From: Radicibacter daui
Lineage (GTDB): Bacteria > Pseudomonadota > Alphaproteobacteria > Radicibacterales > Radicibacteraceae
Assembly: GCA_030657355.1 (NCBI GenBank)
Contig: CP131056.1
Location: forward strand, 1-64,000
Length of the DNA stretch: 64,000 nt
Reading direction: 5' to 3'
Within the stretch, counting starts at the first letter, position 1, and each line of letters starts with the position of its first letter. The position numbers were made by a program, and so were the translations under genes. Below, one piece after another: positions 61,070 through 64,000 of this stretch. A model generated the notes under the pieces. That model had not been told where the DNA came from, searched no databases, and saw only the letters and a list, made by a program, of their open reading frames with translations.

Positions 61070-62620
61070 TCACACCTGCCGGCGATGCAGGATGCTGCGC
61101 AGATCGGCAAGTGCGATTGCCTTGAAGGCAACGCAGATGCCGAAATAGACCGTCAGCGCCACTCCCATGATGGCAACCAGCCCGCCGAGTTCCGGCAAGG
61201 TGCCAAGCGTGAACAGCCTGTCCACTCCGGCGCGCACCGCCAGGATAGCCAGCACCATCACGGCGGTTGCCAGCAGCATGATGCGCAGGCGGAACAGCAG
61301 CCTCTCATCCGGCTCAAGCAGCCCTGCCCGGTGCAGGAAATAGATGAGCAGGATGGTATTGACCCAGGAAGCGATCGTGGTGCCGGCGGCAATGCCGACC
61401 GCACCATAGAAATGCAGCAGCGTGCCCCCCACCACGAGATTGACCACCATGCCGATCAGCCCGACCCACATGGGCGTGCGGGTATCCTCGCGGGCAAAGA
61501 AGGCCGCTTGCAGCCCCTTGAGCAGCAGATAGGCCGGAACCCCAAGACCGAAGACCGCCGTGGTATGGGCGGTGAAGAGCGCATCCTCGGCTGTGAAGGC
61601 GCCGTGCTGGAAGAGCACGGTCACGATGGGCCAGGCCGCAACGGCAAGGCCGGCCGCAGCGGGCAGACCGAACATCAGCGCAAGCTCGAAGGAGCGGTTC
61701 TGCACATAGCGGGCGCCTTCGACATCGCCGGCCTTGATGCGACGTGCAATCAGCGGCAGCGAGGCGGTGCCGATGGCGACGCCGATGATGCCGAGCGGCA
61801 TCTGGTAGAGCCGGTCGGAGTAATAGAGATGGGAGATGCCGCCCGTCGGCAACAAAGAGCCCAGAACCACATCGATGAAGGCGTTGATCTGCACCACGCC
61901 GCCACCGATCACCGCCGGCCCCATATTGATGAAGAGCCGTCTGACCGGCGGGGTGAGCCGCGGCAGCCGTGGCCAGAACAACAGGTTCTCGCGCTTGAGG
62001 AACCAGCCCATCCAGATGAGCTGAACGGCGCCGGAGATCGTGGTGCCCCAGGCAAGCGCGGTGACCGGCGCGTGGAAACCGAATTGCCCGATCAGCAGCG
62101 AGACGATCAGCGTGGCGTTGAACAGGACGGGAGCAAAGGCGAAGGGGCCGAACCGTTCGACCGAATTCAGCATGCCTCCCACCAGCGCCACCAGCGAGAT
62201 GAGCGGCAGATAGGGGAAGGTGATCCGGGAGAGATCGATGGCGAGCTGATAACGGTAGGGGTCGCTGTTGAAACCCGGCGCGACGGCAATAACCAGCCAA
62301 GGCATGAAAATCATCGCCAACGCAGTGACCACGCCCAGCGCCGCCAGCAGCAATGTCGCTATCTGCGCGGCATAACGCCGTGCCGGCTCCACGCCCTCCT
62401 TTTCAGCGATGCCGGCAAAAAGCGGCACGAAGGCATAGGAGAAGGCCCCTTCGGCAAAAACGCGGCGGAAGAGATTGGGGAGCTTGAGCGCCACGAAAAA
62501 AGCGTCTGCCGCCGGCCCGGCACCGATGAAGGAGGCTGTGAGAATATCCCGCAGGAAACCGGCGATACGGCTTACCAGCGTAAGGCTGCTGACCGTCGCC
62601 ACCGCCCGTCCAAAACTCAA
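61070..62620 (-). CDS. murJ: Lipid II flippase MurJ
   Basis: This 516-residue integral membrane protein has about 14 helices and moves lipid II across the inner membrane for peptidoglycan synthesis. Conserved segments are '[62 protein letters not shown]' at the N-terminus and '[34 protein letters not shown]' in the middle. It is followed by trpS, a common order. Together with uppP and the class A penicillin-binding protein it gives this window three envelope-biogenesis steps. Confidence 0.95.
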   Translation of the reverse strand: MSFGRAVATVSSLTLVSRIAGFLRDILTASFIGAGPAADAFFVALKLPNLFRRVFAEGAFSYAFVPLFAGIAEKEGVEPARRYAAQIATLLLAALGVVTALAMIFMPWLVIAVAPGFNSDPYRYQLAIDLSRITFPYLPLISLVALVGGMLNSVERFGPFAFAPVLFNATLIVSLLIGQFGFHAPVTALAWGTTISGAVQLIWMGWFLKRENLLFWPRLPRLTPPVRRLFINMGPAVIGGGVVQINAFIDVVLGSLLPTGGISHLYYSDRLYQMPLGIIGVAIGTASLPLIARRIKAGDVEGARYVQNRSFELALMFGLPAAAGLAVAAWPIVTVLFQHGAFTAEDALFTAHTTAVFGLGVPAYLLLKGLQAAFFAREDTRTPMWVGLIGMVVNLVVGGTLLHFYGAVGIAAGTTIASWVNTILLIYFLHRAGLLEPDERLLFRLRIMLLATAVMVLAILAVRAGVDRLFTLGTLPELGGLVAIMGVALTVYFGICVAFKAIALADLRSILHRRQV

Positions 62621-63094
62621 AGGCCATTACTCCTGACAAGCCCGGGGAAGCGCCCGGCGGGCGCGGGCGATCCTAAGCACCGGGCGAGCGGGCCGCAATG
62701 GAGACGAAAATCAAGGCATCGGCAGGGCGGTAAATGGGTTGACAATGAAAAGCCCCGTCCAGCATTCTGCTGTTGGTGGGTATGATATGACGCAAAGCGG
62801 TCGACACATCCCCTGGCTGCACAACCCGTTACGGGAACTGCATGCGGGAGGATGAGGTCGGCCTGATCTCGTTGAGGTCGTTAGCCGGCTGACCATAATC
62901 CTGACAAAAGGATCGGGCACCGGATGGCAACCGCAGCGGCAGCCGACATCCCCAACGATGCGGCAATTATTGCAAGCTGCGGGAAGATAAACGCTTTTTC
63001 TGCTGCCGGCGGGCGCGCAGGGAAAGCCGGGTGGACTGAACGGAACTGAGGGGGCACTGATGCTTTACTCCCGACCGGGACAGGAACCGCGCCG
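62621..63094. other. 474-base gap upstream of the secreted M23-like gene
   Basis: No gene, RNA or repeat is supported. A perfect TTGACA is present near 62739, but no convincing -10 lies at the right spacing. The gap probably holds the promoters of murJ and the M23-like gene. Confidence 0.5.
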
Positions 63095-64000
63095 GTGAGG
63101 CCGCGGATCAAGGCAAGTGCAGCCAGTCTGATTCTGGCCGCAACCGCGCTGATGACGTCTCCGAGCCCGGCCGAACAGGTCGCTGGCAAGACGGAGGTGA
63201 CTCCCCTTCCTGCTGCGAATCCCCTGCGCGAGACGACGACACTCGCCGAGGCGACAGTAGTCCAGCCGACCGAACCGCTGGCCCCCGTGCCGACGGCCAA
63301 CCCGTTCCGCGTGGCCGATGCATCTGCCTCTACCAATAACGCTGCCACTCCCGCGGGAGTTCCCGTACCGGCAACCAACCCGTTCCGCGTCGTCGGCCTG
63401 GTGGATGATCCCGGCCCGCTGGCGCCGCGCACCCCCGGCCTGCTTGATGCGCTGCTCGGCCGCGTCAGTTCGCTCACCGGCATTGGCGCTGCCAGCACGG
63501 ATGAAGGCGACAGCGATGTCGACGCGGCGGATGCCGATACCGATCCGACCGCCGGTGACGACGCCGTCGCGAGCGCCGATACCACGGCAGCCGACCGCGA
63601 CCCGCTGCCGGACGAACTTACGAACGTCGTCAGCGACAATGCCGATGCGCTGGAGCTTTCCGTCGAGCGCGGCGATACGCTGCTGTCTCTGCTGACGGAT
63701 CGCGCCGGCCTTGATCGTGGCCAGGCTTCCGCCGCCGTCGACGCGCTCAAGGATGTGTTCGACCCGCGCAAGCTGAATATCGGCCAGCAGGTCACTCTCT
63801 ACATCCAGCCGGGCGGCGACGAAGGCCCGCAGCTTCAGGCGCTGACCCTTCAGCCGGAAATCGAGCGCATGGCCATCGTCATGCGCGGCAGCGACGATAG
63901 CGAAAACCTCTCCTTCCGCAGCCAGGAAGTAAAGAAGCCGCTCTCCGTGGCACTGGCCGGCGGCTCAGGCACCATCGACGACAGCCTGCTGGCCGCCGGT
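63095..64000 (+). CDS. Secreted peptidoglycan-peptidase-like protein (probable M23 family), 3' end missing
   Basis: The window ends inside this frame after 302 codons. The GTG at 63095 with AGGA about 10 bases upstream is the best start. Residues 1-27 form a signal peptide (ASLILAATALMTSPSPA). A Pro/Ala/Asp-rich linker follows and contains three copies of a P-[LV]-P-x-x-N-P-[LF]-R motif at residues about 37-45, 64-72 and 90-98. From about 190 an OapA/LysM-like domain reads 'SVERGDTLLSLLTDRAGLDRGQASAAVDALKDVFDPRKLNIGQQVTLYI', and the last segment 'GTIDDSLLAAG' matches the part before the peptidase domain in alphaproteobacterial M23 proteins. The catalytic domain itself is not visible, so the family is inferred. 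Confidence 0.75.
   Translation, partial: MRPRIKASAASLILAATALMTSPSPAEQVAGKTEVTPLPAANPLRETTTLAEATVVQPTEPLAPVPTANPFRVADASASTNNAATPAGVPVPATNPFRVVGLVDDPGPLAPRTPGLLDALLGRVSSLTGIGAASTDEGDSDVDAADADTDPTAGDDAVASADTTAADRDPLPDELTNVVSDNADALELSVERGDTLLSLLTDRAGLDRGQASAAVDALKDVFDPRKLNIGQQVTLYIQPGGDEGPQLQALTLQPEIERMAIVMRGSDDSENLSFRSQEVKKPLSVALAGGSGTIDDSLLAAG

Noticed and set aside
62739-62785. TTGACA and a TATGAT near each other upstream of the M23-like gene
   Set aside because: The spacing between them is far too large for one promoter, and the sequence 17 bases after TTGACA is a poor -10.

Overview
The window is high-GC chromosomal DNA of an alphaproteobacterium, most like the Rhodospirillales. The pointers are the order short RNase D, KdsD, LptC, LptA, LptB, RpoN, HPF, PtsN; a DUF4167 protein near prmC and prfA; an NDUFA9-like epimerase; and DUF1127 proteins. 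The genus cannot be named from the sequence alone. There is no CRISPR array, transposase, prophage or rRNA. One tRNA, tRNA-Leu(CAG), is present.

Layout. 1-5.9 kb: the end of a fhuCDB hydroxamate-siderophore importer, then a siderophore-interacting flavoreductase fused to DUF2218, a PPOX-fold protein and a Gfo/Idh/MocA oxidoreductase. 5.9-6.4 kb: a low-GC orphan gene. 6.4-16 kb: a divergent amino-sugar locus. The minus strand carries a MurQ-like etherase, a sugar-binding protein, two permeases and an ATPase; the plus strand carries a BadF-type kinase, a GntR/UTRA regulator, NagA and a SIS-type GlcN-6-P deaminase. Together they would import GlcNAc and/or MurNAc unphosphorylated, phosphorylate it inside the cell and feed it to fructose-6-P. 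16-20.5 kb: a UDG-family protein, a DUF6522 protein, an SH3 protein, a hybrid kinase with two degenerate receivers, and a peptide-deformylase-like protein that has lost two metal ligands. 20.7-22.4 kb: two secreted orphans. 22.4-29 kb: glutamate synthase, with a GFA-fold gene between gltD and gltB.

29-38.8 kb: uppP, the NDUFA9-like gene, tRNA-Leu, then the RNase D/LPS-transport/RpoN/HPF/PtsN run. 38.9-45.8 kb: a class A penicillin-binding protein, a low-molecular-weight phosphatase, a sirtuin gene broken by an apparent one-base deletion, a GNAT protein, a YgjP-like metallopeptidase and two adjacent MOSC proteins. 45.9-51.2 kb: DUF4167, a PAS histidine kinase, prmC and prfA. 51.3-62.6 kb: a WYL regulator divergent from two DUF1127 genes, then hisS, a metallophosphoesterase, argP/argO, an acyltransferase, a chemoreceptor, trpS and murJ. 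The window ends inside a secreted protein that is probably an M23 peptidase.

Most of the window is ordinary housekeeping sequence, and no wholly new system is evident. The items most worth checking are the metal-ligand-less deformylase, the double pseudo-receiver kinase, the non-PTS MurNAc/GlcNAc locus with repeated operator-like sites, and the frameshifted sirtuin. Gene starts were chosen from the start codon, Shine-Dalgarno spacing and family length. No database search was possible, so family names rest on motifs recognised by eye.
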